From a virus, in the IMG/VR virus record IMGVR_UViG_3300032322_002561, positions 172,310 through 236,309 of that record: 64,000 nt of DNA; one strand, given 5' to 3'. Position 1 is the stretch's first letter. Every line of letters begins with the position of its first letter. This document shows positions 24,321-33,382 of the stretch, in pieces. The translations under genes and the position numbers were made by a program. A model generated the notes under the pieces. That model saw nothing but the letters and a program-made list of their open reading frames with translations, ran no database searches and was not told where the DNA came from.

Positions 24321-24350
24321 AAAGAAAAGCCCCGGCATTGCACCAGGGCC
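24321..24350 (-). terminator. Rho-independent terminator
   Basis: Minus strand: GCCC-t-GG loop CC-g-GGGC hairpin followed by TTTTCTTTT. Ends the 24389 gene and borders the next promoter. Confidence 0.75.
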
Positions 24351-24388
24351 ATTGAATGATATCACCGAATGGGATATCAGATTGGGAT

Positions 24389-24658
24389 TTAGACCAAACC
24401 CATTGCAAGAGCTTTGTAACCAGCTGCAACAACCTTGCGACTTGGCTTGCCAATCACATACTCTGTCACTTTAACACCATTACCAGCTTTGCGGCTGTTG
24501 GCGTAGACAGCGAAACCAGCTTGGCGAATACGGCTTACTTCGGCCGAAATATTCTTGATACCAAAACGCTTGGCAGCCTGGCTGGCGGTCACAGTTTCAC
24601 CACTGTGTAAAGCATTGAACAACTTGTAAGTCTTAGTTTCTGGATTGAAACGCATCAT
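24389..24658 (-). CDS. Winged-helix-like phage protein
   Basis: 89 aa; TKTYKLFNALHSGETVTASQAAKRFGIKNISAEVSRIRQAGFAVYANSR is a helix-turn-helix plus wing pattern. Could be a small DNA-binding regulator of phage transcription. Two consecutive ATGs (24658, 24655). A lone TATAAT at 24705-24710 precedes it. Confidence 0.82.
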   Translation of the reverse strand: MMRFNPETKTYKLFNALHSGETVTASQAAKRFGIKNISAEVSRIRQAGFAVYANSRKAGNGVKVTEYVIGKPSRKVVAAGYKALAMGLV

Positions 24659-24704
24659 TTTAAATTACCTTTCTAAAAGATAGCTGTTTGCACAGCATTT
24701 TGTT

Positions 24705-24710
24705 ATTATA
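24705..24710 (-). promoter_or_regulatory. Possible -10 box
   Basis: TATAAT with a poor -35 (TTGTAT) 17 bp upstream; weaker than the GGTTGACC class. Would drive 24658. Confidence 0.45.
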
Positions 24711-24782
24711 CAATTCATGATTGCACAATACAATATCTTTTGGAGAATAAATCACCAAAATTGTAGGATTTGGCCAAGCAGT

Positions 24783-25130
24783 CTAGGTGAATTGCTTGAT
24801 GTGTCGGCATTGATTCCTAAATTTGAATCCAGAACAGGTACAGGTCCATACCTCGTTCTCTTTGGTCATAGTGTACTCATCGCCTCGACTTCCCACAACT
24901 TTATAAGTCTGACCAACTGGTGTTGATTCCGGTATTTGATAATTGTAACTGTTGGCAACTTCCTTGAACTGGCGCCCACGTGTGTGGAACTGCATGGGTT
25001 TATTGAATTCAATGACTTCGTTGGTACCTTGTTTGACATAAGCATACAATTTGCTTTTGCTGTCATTTAAAAGATAAACATGGTTGGCCCAGTTACCTTT
25101 CCATTTGGTGGTTTCAAGAAAAAATTTCAT
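24783..25130 (-). CDS. SWIM zinc-finger protein
   Basis: 115 aa from ATG 25130, 4 nt after the upstream stop. The C-terminal ~45 residues hold YTMTKENEVWTCTCSGFKFRNQCRHIKQF, a CxC-xn-CxH SWIM zinc motif. The N-terminus (YLLNDSKSKLYAYVKQGTNEV) is a small beta domain. SWIM domains bind DNA or proteins; target unknown. Last gene of the 26304 unit. Confidence 0.8.
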   Translation of the reverse strand: MKFFLETTKWKGNWANHVYLLNDSKSKLYAYVKQGTNEVIEFNKPMQFHTRGRQFKEVANSYNYQIPESTPVGQTYKVVGSRGDEYTMTKENEVWTCTCSGFKFRNQCRHIKQFT

Positions 25131-25134
25131 TGCG

Positions 25135-25545
25135 TCACCATGAACTATTGTAAAAAACACGCAGACCTAAAAATAGTTCTGCCCTGGCGTTTTTGATAAA
25201 CTCAAGATCTTGTTCTTGGTAGTAGTCGTCCGACGGGTTACCAAAAAAGAATCCCGGTGTCACTGGCAACTCTTTGTTCCTTACTGCATGCTCGAGTCGG
25301 TCAAGCATGTCCCAGGTTATCTCAAGTTCGTCACCGTTGAAATCACCGGTATTGCCTTGACTGATCCATTCCTGGCGGAACCAACCATGCAAACCAGAAT
25401 GTTTGCGCCAGTAAGCTAATTCTCTGGGTTTGGTAAGTGCTGTATTGACAAATTCTTTAGTGCTTGCATCCATTGTGGCACCGGCCCACCAGTCGCTGTT
25501 CTGACCAGGACGGCTGGCAATGTAGGCATACATGTCCAGACCCAT
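25135..25545 (-). CDS. Conserved phage hypothetical (GLDMY family)
   Basis: 136 aa; GLDMYAYIASRPG, LAYWRKHSGLHGWF, DLEFIKNARAELFLGLRVFYNSSW. A family widespread in phages and some bacteria, often mis-annotated; no catalytic evidence. TAATG coupling. Confidence 0.82.
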   Translation of the reverse strand: MGLDMYAYIASRPGQNSDWWAGATMDASTKEFVNTALTKPRELAYWRKHSGLHGWFRQEWISQGNTGDFNGDELEITWDMLDRLEHAVRNKELPVTPGFFFGNPSDDYYQEQDLEFIKNARAELFLGLRVFYNSSW

Positions 25546-25760
25546 TATTTCATCTCCATTATGCGTCGAATTGCGGCTGTGGCTTCTGGAAAGCCTTGAC
25601 GCTCACGACTTGATACCATGGCTTCAATCAGTTCCATCTGTGTTTCGTGCAGGCCACCCACAAAGGTCATGATCTGGTCTCGTGTGAGTGTCATCTTGAT
25701 GTTGGCAATGGTGTACTTTTTGCGTTGCTCACGATCTTCTTCAAAATCATCTTCGTACAT
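25545..25760 (-). CDS. Small acidic helical protein
   Basis: 71 aa; EDDFEEDREQRKKYTIANIKMTL then HETQMELIEAMVSSRERQG. Unknown. Coupled on both sides by TAATG. Confidence 0.68.
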   Translation of the reverse strand: MYEDDFEEDREQRKKYTIANIKMTLTRDQIMTFVGGLHETQMELIEAMVSSRERQGFPEATAAIRRIMEMK

Positions 25761-25963
25761 TACACAGTCTCCTGTTCGTTGATTGAACTCAACCCACCGT
25801 CAAGATCAATTTCCAGATTTTCTTCGTCACAGTCACGAGCAAAAATACGCTCAACGTCATCATATGAAACATAATCCTTGAAATAGATATAGGTTTCAAG
25901 GCTGGTGCGGCCACGGGCCTGCCACTCCATGATTTCAATTTCGATGTCTTTGAAGAATCCCAT
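25760..25963 (-). CDS. Small acidic protein
   Basis: 67 aa from ATG 25963 (TAATG junction); GFFKDIEIEIMEWQARG... FKDYVSYDDVERIFARDCD. Unknown. Confidence 0.68.
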   Translation of the reverse strand: MGFFKDIEIEIMEWQARGRTSLETYIYFKDYVSYDDVERIFARDCDEENLEIDLDGGLSSINEQETV

Positions 25964-26274
25964 TATTGTGCCTCCGCATAAAATTCTGCATCCAAATCGG
26001 CTGACCATTCGGCATACTCTTGTGGATTGATAACATCGGGCTCATCTTCCACTACCCAACCGGCCGCACGCAATTCGGCACGACCTTGTGGTGTCTCTTT
26101 CATGGCATCCATGACGTCATGGATACGGTTGATCTGCTCAACCAGGAACGCACGGTCCTGCCACTGCTCTGGAGTGGCACTCCTAGGACGCCAACCATAA
26201 AAGTCCTTGTGGAAATCGCTGTAATAGCCTTGTAGATCTTCTACTGTAAGTTCTGCAAAATTGCTGTGTGCCAT
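25963..26274 (-). CDS. Conserved phage hypothetical
   Basis: 103 aa; YYSDFHKDFYGWRPRSATPEQW is a pattern common to phage early genes. Acidic C-terminus. AAAGGAG 8 nt before ATG; first gene of the 26304 promoter unit. Confidence 0.78.
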   Translation of the reverse strand: MAHSNFAELTVEDLQGYYSDFHKDFYGWRPRSATPEQWQDRAFLVEQINRIHDVMDAMKETPQGRAELRAAGWVVEDEPDVINPQEYAEWSADLDAEFYAEAQ

Positions 26275-26303
26275 TGCTTTGCTCCTTTATTGTTTATAAT
26301 TGT

Positions 26304-26332
26304 ATTATAACAAATGGGCCTTTTTTGGTCAA
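26304..26332 (-). promoter_or_regulatory. Early-type sigma70 promoter
   Basis: TTGACC 26327-26332, 17 bp, TATAAT 26304-26309, ATTGACCAAAAAA block. Diverges from the radical SAM gene. Confidence 0.87.
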
Positions 26333-26383
26333 TCTGCTAGATGTTGTTTTAATACAACGGTTTCAGCAGTTACTAAGTATGGC

Positions 26384-27514
26384 ATGCACTGTCAATTTTT
26401 AAATCACGGTCTAGCTCTGAGTTACGATCAAGTGGTCAAACCATGTTGTCTTTGGAACTATGATTCCGCTTGGTCAAAAAACAACAAACTTGGTCAAACG
26501 GATCTACAAAATTGGCACCAAAGCGCACAGGTAATTGCCATAAGAAATGAACTAGAACAAGGACAGTGGCCAAAACACTGTTCAGCCTGCCAAGAGGTTG
26601 AAGCACATGGTCGAGGCGACAGCATTCGCGGCAATGGTAATCAGGCCTATCAACACTATGCCAAAAATGACATTACCTTGGAAATTCGACCTGGTTCGGT
26701 GTGTAATTTTGCTTGCCAAACCTGTTGGCCAGAAGCATCTAGTCGAGTGGCACAATATTATCATCAAGCCAATCTGATAGATATAAAAAACATTGATTCG
26801 CATGAATACAAAAATTTTGATTTTTTATTGCCAGTGGCACCACGTATCAAAGATGTCATAGTACTGGGTGGAGAACCATTCTTTGACAAAGACTGTTTGA
26901 ATTTTCTTGACTGGGCCTCTCAACATTTACGTTCCAAAATTACTTTGTTTACAAATGGCAGCCAAGTTAGATGGGACTGGATCCACAATTATAAAGACCC
27001 AATTGTCATGGTTTTTAGTCTTGACGCTACGAATCGTCAAGCTGAATATATTCGTTTTGGTACTGACTGGAACACTGTGGTAAAAAACTTTGAGCGTGCT
27101 CGACAAATAGCGCATGTTGAAGCAAGAGTCAACATCACTGTATCGGTCTATAACTATCACTATGTGGGAAATTTGATTGAGTATCTATTACAAGATTGGC
27201 CCAGTGTGGTCAGTTTTGGCACGGCCTGGCAAGATCACTTGCAGGAATGTGTGGTTCCTTTAGCACATAGACCTGCCATAATTGATAGCTTGCTGAAAAC
27301 CATACAAAAACTTGAATCTAGCACAGTAGAATTCAATCAGCGACAAAATGCCATAAATGCTCTACTAGCCACTGTGAACAATCTAACACAGGTAGACTTT
27401 GATCCCGTGTTGTTTGAAAAATTTCAGCAGTTTGTGACGTCTATGGATCAAGTCAAAAAAATCAACATTCATAATTATTGTCCAGAAGTAAGCGAATATT
27501 TTTCATGTGATTGA
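26384..27514 (+). CDS. Radical SAM protein (twitch-type)
   Basis: 376 aa from ATG 26384. Residues ~18-23 VVKPCC resemble the N-terminal cysteines of twitch-domain radical SAM proteins; the radical SAM motif SVCNFACQTC gives Cys107, Cys111, Cys114 (CxxxCxxC), followed by VLGGEPFFDKDC and LFTNGSQV. It would bind 4Fe-4S and SAM and do radical chemistry on an unknown, perhaps peptide, substrate. Similar proteins occur in marine phages. The 3' end overlaps the convergent asparagine-synthase-like gene by 53 bp. No strong ribosome site was seen. Confidence 0.85.
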   Translation: MHCQFLNHGLALSYDQVVKPCCLWNYDSAWSKNNKLGQTDLQNWHQSAQVIAIRNELEQGQWPKHCSACQEVEAHGRGDSIRGNGNQAYQHYAKNDITLEIRPGSVCNFACQTCWPEASSRVAQYYHQANLIDIKNIDSHEYKNFDFLLPVAPRIKDVIVLGGEPFFDKDCLNFLDWASQHLRSKITLFTNGSQVRWDWIHNYKDPIVMVFSLDATNRQAEYIRFGTDWNTVVKNFERARQIAHVEARVNITVSVYNYHYVGNLIEYLLQDWPSVVSFGTAWQDHLQECVVPLAHRPAIIDSLLKTIQKLESSTVEFNQRQNAINALLATVNNLTQVDFDPVLFEKFQQFVTSMDQVKKINIHNYCPEVSEYFSCD

Positions 27515-28616
27515 CAGCGTTTTTTTGATCACTCAAGGCCTTGGTCAATCCTGGCACATTTTTTTCAATCAAGGCACGACTCACAGTGCTGTTCATGATT
27601 TGTGCCAGTGCTAGATCTTGCGGCAAATGCAAAAACATCTTGAACAAATCTAAATCGCGCAAGGGTGTCCATGTGATAGTATTACCAAGATGCCAGTGTT
27701 GCCAGTCATTGATATTGATATTACACAGCGTCCATACCAGATCATTCCAATCCTTGGCTGGCTGATAAGTGGTCATCTGTGTGGCAAATAATTCTGTGTA
27801 CTGTTTGAAGTATTCACTGTGCAAACATTTTGGATCCTGCATTAACTGATTTAAAATGCTAGTTCCATGGTGCAACAAATAGTAATTGGCGGTGACCGGA
27901 CTACGTAGAGTAAACTCATCTCCAGGAGTTCCAGACACCAACACCGTGGACTTGGTCCAGTGATGTATCTGTGTATATCCCCAATTTTTTTGAATAGTGC
28001 TGTGATTGCTCAACCAAAACCAATCAAAATCACAGTGCTGGTTCCACACTAACTCGTGTGGTAGGTCATAGAATTTTACGTAGCTGTACAGCAACAAGGT
28101 ATCCACCCCGCCACTTAAAAATACCTTGAGAGGACTTTGCAACTGCTTGGAAAATTCTAATATCTTGCTCGACAACAAATCATCAATGTCACTGATGGTG
28201 GTTGGAGCACAATCAACTTGACCAATCACATCAAATTTGCTTTCCACCACAGTCAAGTCCTCATGTAACTCAATAACACTGTCACACCAGGCCGTGCGGC
28301 TCTTGGCCAACAAGTTATTGACTCCAGTGTGGTCAATGTAAATGGGGAAACTTCTATATTTGTCGGTATGAATCTTGAGCACCTGGTCTTTGACTGCCAG
28401 CACACAAAAATTACCGGTTAAACTGGGAGTGGTCTGATTGATCACCTGTTCCAACAAGGATTCCAACGGCGCTGTGTCTACATAGCCTTTGTATAAAATT
28501 TCAATCTGGTTGATTTTGCCACGTTGCCATCCAGAGTCTGTGCTGACTAGAAAATTACCCAGGTGCCAATGGCAAGGATAATTTTCTTGGTGTTGTTTTG
28601 CTATTTCAAAAAACAT
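27462..28616 (-). CDS. Asparagine-synthase-like protein without glutaminase Cys
   Basis: 384 aa. The C-terminal half has the PP-loop FLSGGVDT (residues ~167-173) of AsnB-type adenylating enzymes and a later SGTPGDEF. The N-terminal ~110 residues have a remnant glutaminase-like beta fold (GNFCVLAVKDQVLKIHTDKYRSFPIYI) but no catalytic Cys2, as in lasso-peptide cyclases and beta-lactam synthetases. It may form amide bonds using ammonia or another amine. Start is in a TGATG junction with clpP. Next to a radical SAM gene, so joint peptide modification is conceivable; this is speculation. Confidence 0.78.
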   Translation of the reverse strand: MFFEIAKQHQENYPCHWHLGNFLVSTDSGWQRGKINQIEILYKGYVDTAPLESLLEQVINQTTPSLTGNFCVLAVKDQVLKIHTDKYRSFPIYIDHTGVNNLLAKSRTAWCDSVIELHEDLTVVESKFDVIGQVDCAPTTISDIDDLLSSKILEFSKQLQSPLKVFLSGGVDTLLLYSYVKFYDLPHELVWNQHCDFDWFWLSNHSTIQKNWGYTQIHHWTKSTVLVSGTPGDEFTLRSPVTANYYLLHHGTSILNQLMQDPKCLHSEYFKQYTELFATQMTTYQPAKDWNDLVWTLCNININDWQHWHLGNTITWTPLRDLDLFKMFLHLPQDLALAQIMNSTVSRALIEKNVPGLTKALSDQKNAVNHMKNIRLLLDNNYEC

Positions 28617-29206
28617 CAGCGTTTGGTAATAATTTTATCTGCTAGACCATAGGCCACCGCTTCCTCGGCACTCATAAAAAAATCACGTTCCATGTCTGCG
28701 GTGAGTTCGTCAAATGTTTTGCCTGCAGAATTGTGTTTGACATATATTTCAGTTAGATACTGTTTCATTTTTAGTATTTCTTGTGCTTGAATTTGTATGT
28801 CGGTGGCTTGTCCACGAGCACCACCACTGGGTTGATGTATCATGTGTCGAGCATTGGGCAGGATCATGCGTTTTCCTGGCGCACCGGCCTGGGCCAGCAA
28901 CGAACCCATGGAGCAGGCCTGCCCCATGACAATGGTTTGTACGTCAGGTTTAATAAACTGCATGGTGTCATATATGGCCATGCCAGCTGTGACCACACCA
29001 CCCGGGCTGTTGATGTAAAAATTGATGTCGCGATCAGGATCATCGCTTTCTAAAAACAACATTTGTGCCACAATCAAGCTGGCCGAATGTTCACTGACTT
29101 CGGTGTCTAACATAATGATTCGATCTTTCAACAATCGGCTGTAGATATCATAACTGCGTTCGCCTTTTGATGTTTGTTCAAGCACAATGGGCACTAGATT
29201 TGGCAC
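28616..29206 (-). CDS. clpP: ATP-dependent Clp protease subunit ClpP
   Basis: 196 aa from GTG 29206, chosen because AAGGAG lies 5 nt upstream and the protein then starts [21 protein letters not shown] like bacterial ClpP. Catalytic triad visible: Ser99 (GQACSMGS), His124 (HMIHQP), Asp175 (MERDFF). It should form the heptameric proteolytic chamber, with phage ClpX (53126) or a host unfoldase as partner. Promoter at 29234-29262. Confidence 0.95.
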   Translation of the reverse strand: MPNLVPIVLEQTSKGERSYDIYSRLLKDRIIMLDTEVSEHSASLIVAQMLFLESDDPDRDINFYINSPGGVVTAGMAIYDTMQFIKPDVQTIVMGQACSMGSLLAQAGAPGKRMILPNARHMIHQPSGGARGQATDIQIQAQEILKMKQYLTEIYVKHNSAGKTFDELTADMERDFFMSAEEAVAYGLADKIITKR

Positions 29207-29233
29207 AGCTTCTCCTTGTAGTATTGATAAGTA

Positions 29234-29262
29234 ATTATAACATATTTTAACCAACAACACAA
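29234..29262 (-). promoter_or_regulatory. Promoter of clpP
   Basis: TATAAT 29234-29239 with TTGTGT 17 bp upstream (29257-29262); weaker -35 than the GGTTGACC class. Overlaps the region before the divergent gene at 29263. Confidence 0.6.
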
Positions 29263-30849
29263 ATGCGCGACTTACTCAATCAATTAGACAACATTTTGCT
29301 GGAAAAATCTCGCGGCTTGCTGTACCGAGAAAAAGGTGATGGTTTTTTTCAGGGCAACAAGGATAACCCCACAGCCGAAATAGTGTTCGATCGTGTGGAT
29401 TATTTCCCTGGCCAACCTGGTGCCTATGCCAACTATGAAGAAATGGCTCAGGCCGGGCAGGAGTTGTTTAAACAATACCCTAATATTCAGTGGAGCAACA
29501 AGCCCACACAGGCCAGCAAGGCCTTTGCCATCATAACCTTTGATGGTCCCGGCAAAGGACAAAAAACCTATTATGGTCGCTTCTTCAGTGAGATCAAACA
29601 AGACATGGCCGGACTATGGAAAAATAACGAACTACCCGGCGGCTGGCAACTCAACAAGCAGGTCAGTCTTAAAGGCAGTTACTACAAATTGAAACCCGTG
29701 GATCTGTTTCCAGTCAACAGCACGTTTGCCACTCCTGCTGATGCTGTGGCGGCCATGGGCACCAGACCAGGAACCACACCCGATGAGTTGGCCAACATAG
29801 ACAAAATCCGCCCAGGCATGGACCAACTGTTGACCGGCAAGTTACCAACATTTGCCGATGTAGGCGAAATGTCCACGGCTGTGCGTGATGACCTAGGCGA
29901 AACCATTGGTCCCATAGCCTTGGTGCAAGGCATGATTCGTTCGGGTGGTGCCGAGGCTGCAAGAAAAGACATCTTGGGACCACAGGGTTCGTTTGAAGGC
30001 AGCGCCATAAATTTTCCAGCGGCCAAGAACAACGGCTTGGTAGACAGTTACCTGTTGCATCCGTCGGGTGTAGAAATTGGTATCAGTAGCAAAGGCGAAA
30101 AAGGTGCGTCGGCCAGTGTGAAAAACATCGCCGATGGTATTGCGGCAGCACGGGCCAAGGGCATGGACAAGTTGTTAAAAACTTATGCCCCTCAGGTGGA
30201 AGTTATCGAAGACATTGGCAAGCTCAGTGCGCAGATGTTTCCTATTAAATATGGCATTGAACAGAAACTAATTAACGACACCACCGGACAAGAAATTTTA
30301 AATTTAATCAAGACCAGTGCCACTACCACTGACAACCCTGCGGTGTTAGATTTAATGAAAGACATCAAGGCCAAGACTGACAATCCCAGATACAATGCTG
30401 GTTATCATGCCCTGGCTGCTTTGGCACGTCGTGTGTCAGCCAACATCAACCAGGATCCCAAGTTTGGTGAAGCCTGTTTGAAATTTTTAAATACCAGTCC
30501 AATCATACAGTTACACCTCAACGGCACAGACAAGTCGAGCACCTACACAGTGACTGGATTTACTTCAAAATATCCACCTGACTTCAAAGGCACAGTGGGA
30601 CTGGACGCCGGCAAGGTTTATGCTGCTACAGGAATCATTGGACGTGTGAGTTTCAGTTACAACGGTGGTGGTGACAAGGACACAGATGTCGCAGTAGATA
30701 CCACTCCAGTGGGCGACGTTGATGCTGAAACAGAAAAATTAGATAAAGTCACCAAGAGATCGCGATTGACTGGCCCTGGAGTGCGTGCGGCCAAACAACG
30801 AGAGCCTGACACAAGTGTGGCGGCTCTTGGACGTGAAAAGCGTCGTTGA
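29263..30849 (+). CDS. Large phage protein, possible PD-(D/E)XK-like motif
   Basis: 528 aa, hydrophilic, no signal peptide. Residues ~260-285 read [31 protein letters not shown]; the D...ExxxSSKG arrangement resembles restriction-type nuclease cores (D-Xn-(D/E)-X-K), though this is tentative. The first ~160 residues ([26 protein letters not shown]) form a separate domain and the C-terminus is basic. No ribosome site precedes ATG. It lies between two clpP-like genes. Could alternatively be a capsid or neck-associated factor. Confidence 0.72.
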   Translation: MRDLLNQLDNILLEKSRGLLYREKGDGFFQGNKDNPTAEIVFDRVDYFPGQPGAYANYEEMAQAGQELFKQYPNIQWSNKPTQASKAFAIITFDGPGKGQKTYYGRFFSEIKQDMAGLWKNNELPGGWQLNKQVSLKGSYYKLKPVDLFPVNSTFATPADAVAAMGTRPGTTPDELANIDKIRPGMDQLLTGKLPTFADVGEMSTAVRDDLGETIGPIALVQGMIRSGGAEAARKDILGPQGSFEGSAINFPAAKNNGLVDSYLLHPSGVEIGISSKGEKGASASVKNIADGIAAARAKGMDKLLKTYAPQVEVIEDIGKLSAQMFPIKYGIEQKLINDTTGQEILNLIKTSATTTDNPAVLDLMKDIKAKTDNPRYNAGYHALAALARRVSANINQDPKFGEACLKFLNTSPIIQLHLNGTDKSSTYTVTGFTSKYPPDFKGTVGLDAGKVYAATGIIGRVSFSYNGGGDKDTDVAVDTTPVGDVDAETEKLDKVTKRSRLTGPGVRAAKQREPDTSVAALGREKRR

Positions 30850-31431
30850 TTATTTTTTACTTAGATCACTGACGTAATCACAGATGCCCAGTTCCAGGGC
30901 TTCATTGGCATTCAGCCAAACGTCATGTGGTGGTAGCAGTTTTTCACGTATGGTGGCATGGTCAAGCCCGGTGGTAGTGGCATAGTGTCTGATCATGCGT
31001 TCCTGAGCAAGTCCAAATTCTTTGGTGATCGCCCATAATTCATGATGTTTGCCTTCACTGCCCCAAGAATACTGATGACTCAATATGCTGGTATCGGGAG
31101 TGAGCACACGACGTCCAGGAGTCCCGGTCAAAAAGATCAGCAAACCACAGCTGGCTATCTGCCCCAAGCCCACGGTCTTGATTGGGATGGCACTGGATTT
31201 CATGACATCAATTAGTGCAAAAGCACTTTCCATGCTGCCGCCCTCGCTACAGATCATGAGCAAGAGCTCTTTTTTCTTCTTTTTGTTGACGTGATTTTCC
31301 ACCAAGATCCACTCGATCACAGGCTTGATGGTTTCGGGAGAAACATCATCCATAAACACATACATGCCAGCTTCTTGAAGCAATTTTGAAGGATCTTTTT
31401 CGGTAAGATCGGGTTCTGGTGCAGTTGCCAT
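30850..31431 (-). CDS. Second ClpP-like serine protease
   Basis: 193 aa, distant from the first ClpP. ClpP/crotonase fold features: LLLMICSEGGSMESAFALID, GLGQIASCGLLIFLTGTPGRR with putative nucleophile Ser94, and ILSHQYSW with His119. The N-terminal axial-loop segment differs (PEPDLTEKDPSKLLQEAGMY) and a Lys-rich insert KKKKK follows. Could be an auxiliary subunit mixing with ClpP or an independent (prohead-type?) protease. Promoter with extended -10 at 31461. Confidence 0.85.
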   Translation of the reverse strand: MATAPEPDLTEKDPSKLLQEAGMYVFMDDVSPETIKPVIEWILVENHVNKKKKKELLLMICSEGGSMESAFALIDVMKSSAIPIKTVGLGQIASCGLLIFLTGTPGRRVLTPDTSILSHQYSWGSEGKHHELWAITKEFGLAQERMIRHYATTTGLDHATIREKLLPPHDVWLNANEALELGICDYVSDLSKK

Positions 31432-31460
31432 TGTTGAAATTAAAAAAATAATGTACGTAT

Positions 31461-31466
31461 ATTATA
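31461..31466 (-). promoter_or_regulatory. Extended -10 promoter TGCTATAAT
   Basis: TATAAT preceded by TGC but no good -35 at 16-18 bp. Upstream of the second ClpP-like gene. Confidence 0.5.
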
Positions 31467-31516
31467 GCACTGGGCTATACAAGGACTCGAGTACTTATGA
31501 CTAAATTGCTCGAACC

Positions 31517-32599
31517 TTAATTAACACATTGGCTGTTTCGGATAACATCAATTTCCACGCGATCGAACTGATTTACTGGCATGTTGGCCAAGCTGATATA
31601 GCCGTCAAATCGCTTGCTTCTGGCACCGTTTACCTGGACTCGCCCTGGGCCCACGTCTACAAAATACCAAGGGCGATACTGGCTGTGATCTAGTTCGGGC
31701 GCACTCATGCAGGTTTTTAACACCTCACGACCGCTGGTGTTTCGTATGGTTACCTGTATAGTGGGCTGACTTCGAATCATTTGAGCATGCATGAGATTCC
31801 AGGCTACGTCGTCATCAAACCAACTCTGACTGTTTGCGGCATATCCGGGCATGGCCACTTGCACGGTCTGTAGGTGCGGGCAATTATTGAGCCAGGCACT
31901 GCATCCGGTTCGCTGATTTATGGTACGAACAGCTTCGCCCAAGGCATCCAAATAACCTCGATTCCACGACAGGTCAAATGCTATGTAAAGATGTGGTGTA
32001 CGACTTTGATCCACCACAACCTTGGTGGGCAACAAGGTCACATTGAAGGCTCTGCGTGGATAGTCATTTAGAACAGTTTTTAGCAAACGATCACCGGCCT
32101 GTCGCTGTTGCTGAAAACTTTGGATTTGAGCATGAACTCGTTCGCCCTCGACCTGACCGGCACCGGCACTTTGATTCAGCAAACGATTGGCCAAGGCCGA
32201 ATGTGCTACCCAGACCTTCATTTTGATGGTCACACGATTTCCTACATCCTGCCGATCTACAATTTCAAAACGATCCACATAGCCCGAAGCATAGGTAATA
32301 ATGTCATCACGCACTATGCGGCTGTTGCGAACTTCGGTTTCGCTCACAATCATGGTACCCACGGCTTGTTCCACAGCCAACCTAAAGGCCTCTGCTCGAG
32401 CTTCATCAAACGAATTGGCCTGACTTTGAACTTCGATATAGAAAACTCGTTTATTGTCACGAGTCATCAACCACTGCCCCACCGTGAGAGCAATACTCAC
32501 AGGGCTAGGCATCAAGAGTTGTGCAGGATTTACAGCTTGAGCTGACACCGAAGCAGAAAACATGGCAACACACACTGCAACTGCAAGTTTGGCAAGCAT
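31517..32599 (-). CDS. Secreted protein, FlgT/LPP20-like N-domain
   Basis: 360 aa. Signal peptide MLAKLAVAVCVAMFSASVSAQA. Residues ~50-135 (VFYIEVQSQANSFDEARAEAFRLAVEQAVGTMIVSETEV...VTIKMKVWV) resemble the FlgT/LPP20-type envelope domain that often accompanies CsgG-like pores. Later part is beta-rich with paired cysteines (CSAWLNNC). Probably periplasmic or outer-membrane associated. Co-transcribed after the lipoprotein gene at 32601. Confidence 0.8.
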   Translation of the reverse strand: MLAKLAVAVCVAMFSASVSAQAVNPAQLLMPSPVSIALTVGQWLMTRDNKRVFYIEVQSQANSFDEARAEAFRLAVEQAVGTMIVSETEVRNSRIVRDDIITYASGYVDRFEIVDRQDVGNRVTIKMKVWVAHSALANRLLNQSAGAGQVEGERVHAQIQSFQQQRQAGDRLLKTVLNDYPRRAFNVTLLPTKVVVDQSRTPHLYIAFDLSWNRGYLDALGEAVRTINQRTGCSAWLNNCPHLQTVQVAMPGYAANSQSWFDDDVAWNLMHAQMIRSQPTIQVTIRNTSGREVLKTCMSAPELDHSQYRPWYFVDVGPGRVQVNGARSKRFDGYISLANMPVNQFDRVEIDVIRNSQCVN

Positions 32600-32600
32600 T

Positions 32601-33299
32601 TTACTGTGCCATTAAATTACGAATCTGTTTGCGTGTTTCGGTGTGCTTGGCGTCCCAGCGATAAATCACTTGTACATTTTTTCCATCGTTGATCACACGA
32701 CCTTCTACCAAATACAGACCACCCAAAATTCCACGATTTTGTGTGACAATAGTGGTACTGACACGACTGGCAATGGTCAAAGCATCGTTTCGTGTGGCAG
32801 TGTTTTCTTCACGATTGATTTCGCCAGAATTTGAACCTGGTTCGCCTACGAGATCAGTATCTGCGGTCATGGCCACAATGTTGTCGCGACCTCGATTGGT
32901 GGCAAATTTATTGTTCTTGTTGTCGCGAGCCTTTTCTAAATTCATGCTGATCATGCGCACAGATGTGGTGCTACGAATAGTTTCTTTGTTGATAAAATCA
33001 TTTAGACTTTTTTTGGCCTCCAGTTCGGCCACTCTAAAAGCTTCACGAGCGGCACTTTCACTGTTGCCCCAGACCGGAGCATAGCCAGTGGTTTCAATGG
33101 CTTCAAGAGAGCCACCAAGTGAATAAATCAATTTGACACCTTGTCGCTTGAAATTACTTTCCAACCGCTGATCCGAGATACCTTGTTGGGCACCGGCTGA
33201 AATAGGTGCGCCTTGGTCTACCTTGGCTGTTTTTGTTGAACTGCAAGCTGTGAGTCCCATGACCGAAATTATGGCCATACTCAAAAGAGTGTGTTTCAT
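32601..33299 (-). CDS. Outer-membrane-type lipoprotein
   Basis: 232 aa. Lipobox GLTAC with Cys19. The mature part has a helical segment EAFRVAELEAKKSLNDFINKETIRSTTSVRMI, like the domain in the next gene, and a beta C-terminus (LGGLYLVEGRVIN). AAAGG before ATG and a strong promoter. Together with 31517 and csgG it may build an envelope complex; inference. Confidence 0.82.
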   Translation of the reverse strand: MKHTLLSMAIISVMGLTACSSTKTAKVDQGAPISAGAQQGISDQRLESNFKRQGVKLIYSLGGSLEAIETTGYAPVWGNSESAAREAFRVAELEAKKSLNDFINKETIRSTTSVRMISMNLEKARDNKNNKFATNRGRDNIVAMTADTDLVGEPGSNSGEINREENTATRNDALTIASRVSTTIVTQNRGILGGLYLVEGRVINDGKNVQVIYRWDAKHTETRKQIRNLMAQ

Positions 33300-33329
33300 G
33301 TTGTGCCTTTTTTAGTTACAATACTGTCC

Positions 33330-33358
33330 ATTATAGACGAAACAGGATAAAAAGTCAA
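33330..33358 (-). promoter_or_regulatory. Early-type sigma70 promoter
   Basis: TTGACT 33353-33358, 17 bp, TATAAT 33330-33335. The -35 lies in the T-run of the preceding terminator. Drives 33299 and 31517. Confidence 0.8.
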
Positions 33359-33382
33359 AAAGAAAGGAACCAAATTGGTTCC
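33359..33382 (-). terminator. Rho-independent terminator of the phasin-like gene
   Basis: GGAACCAATTTGGTTCC stem (33366-33382) followed on the minus strand by TTTCTTTTTGAC. Confidence 0.85.
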
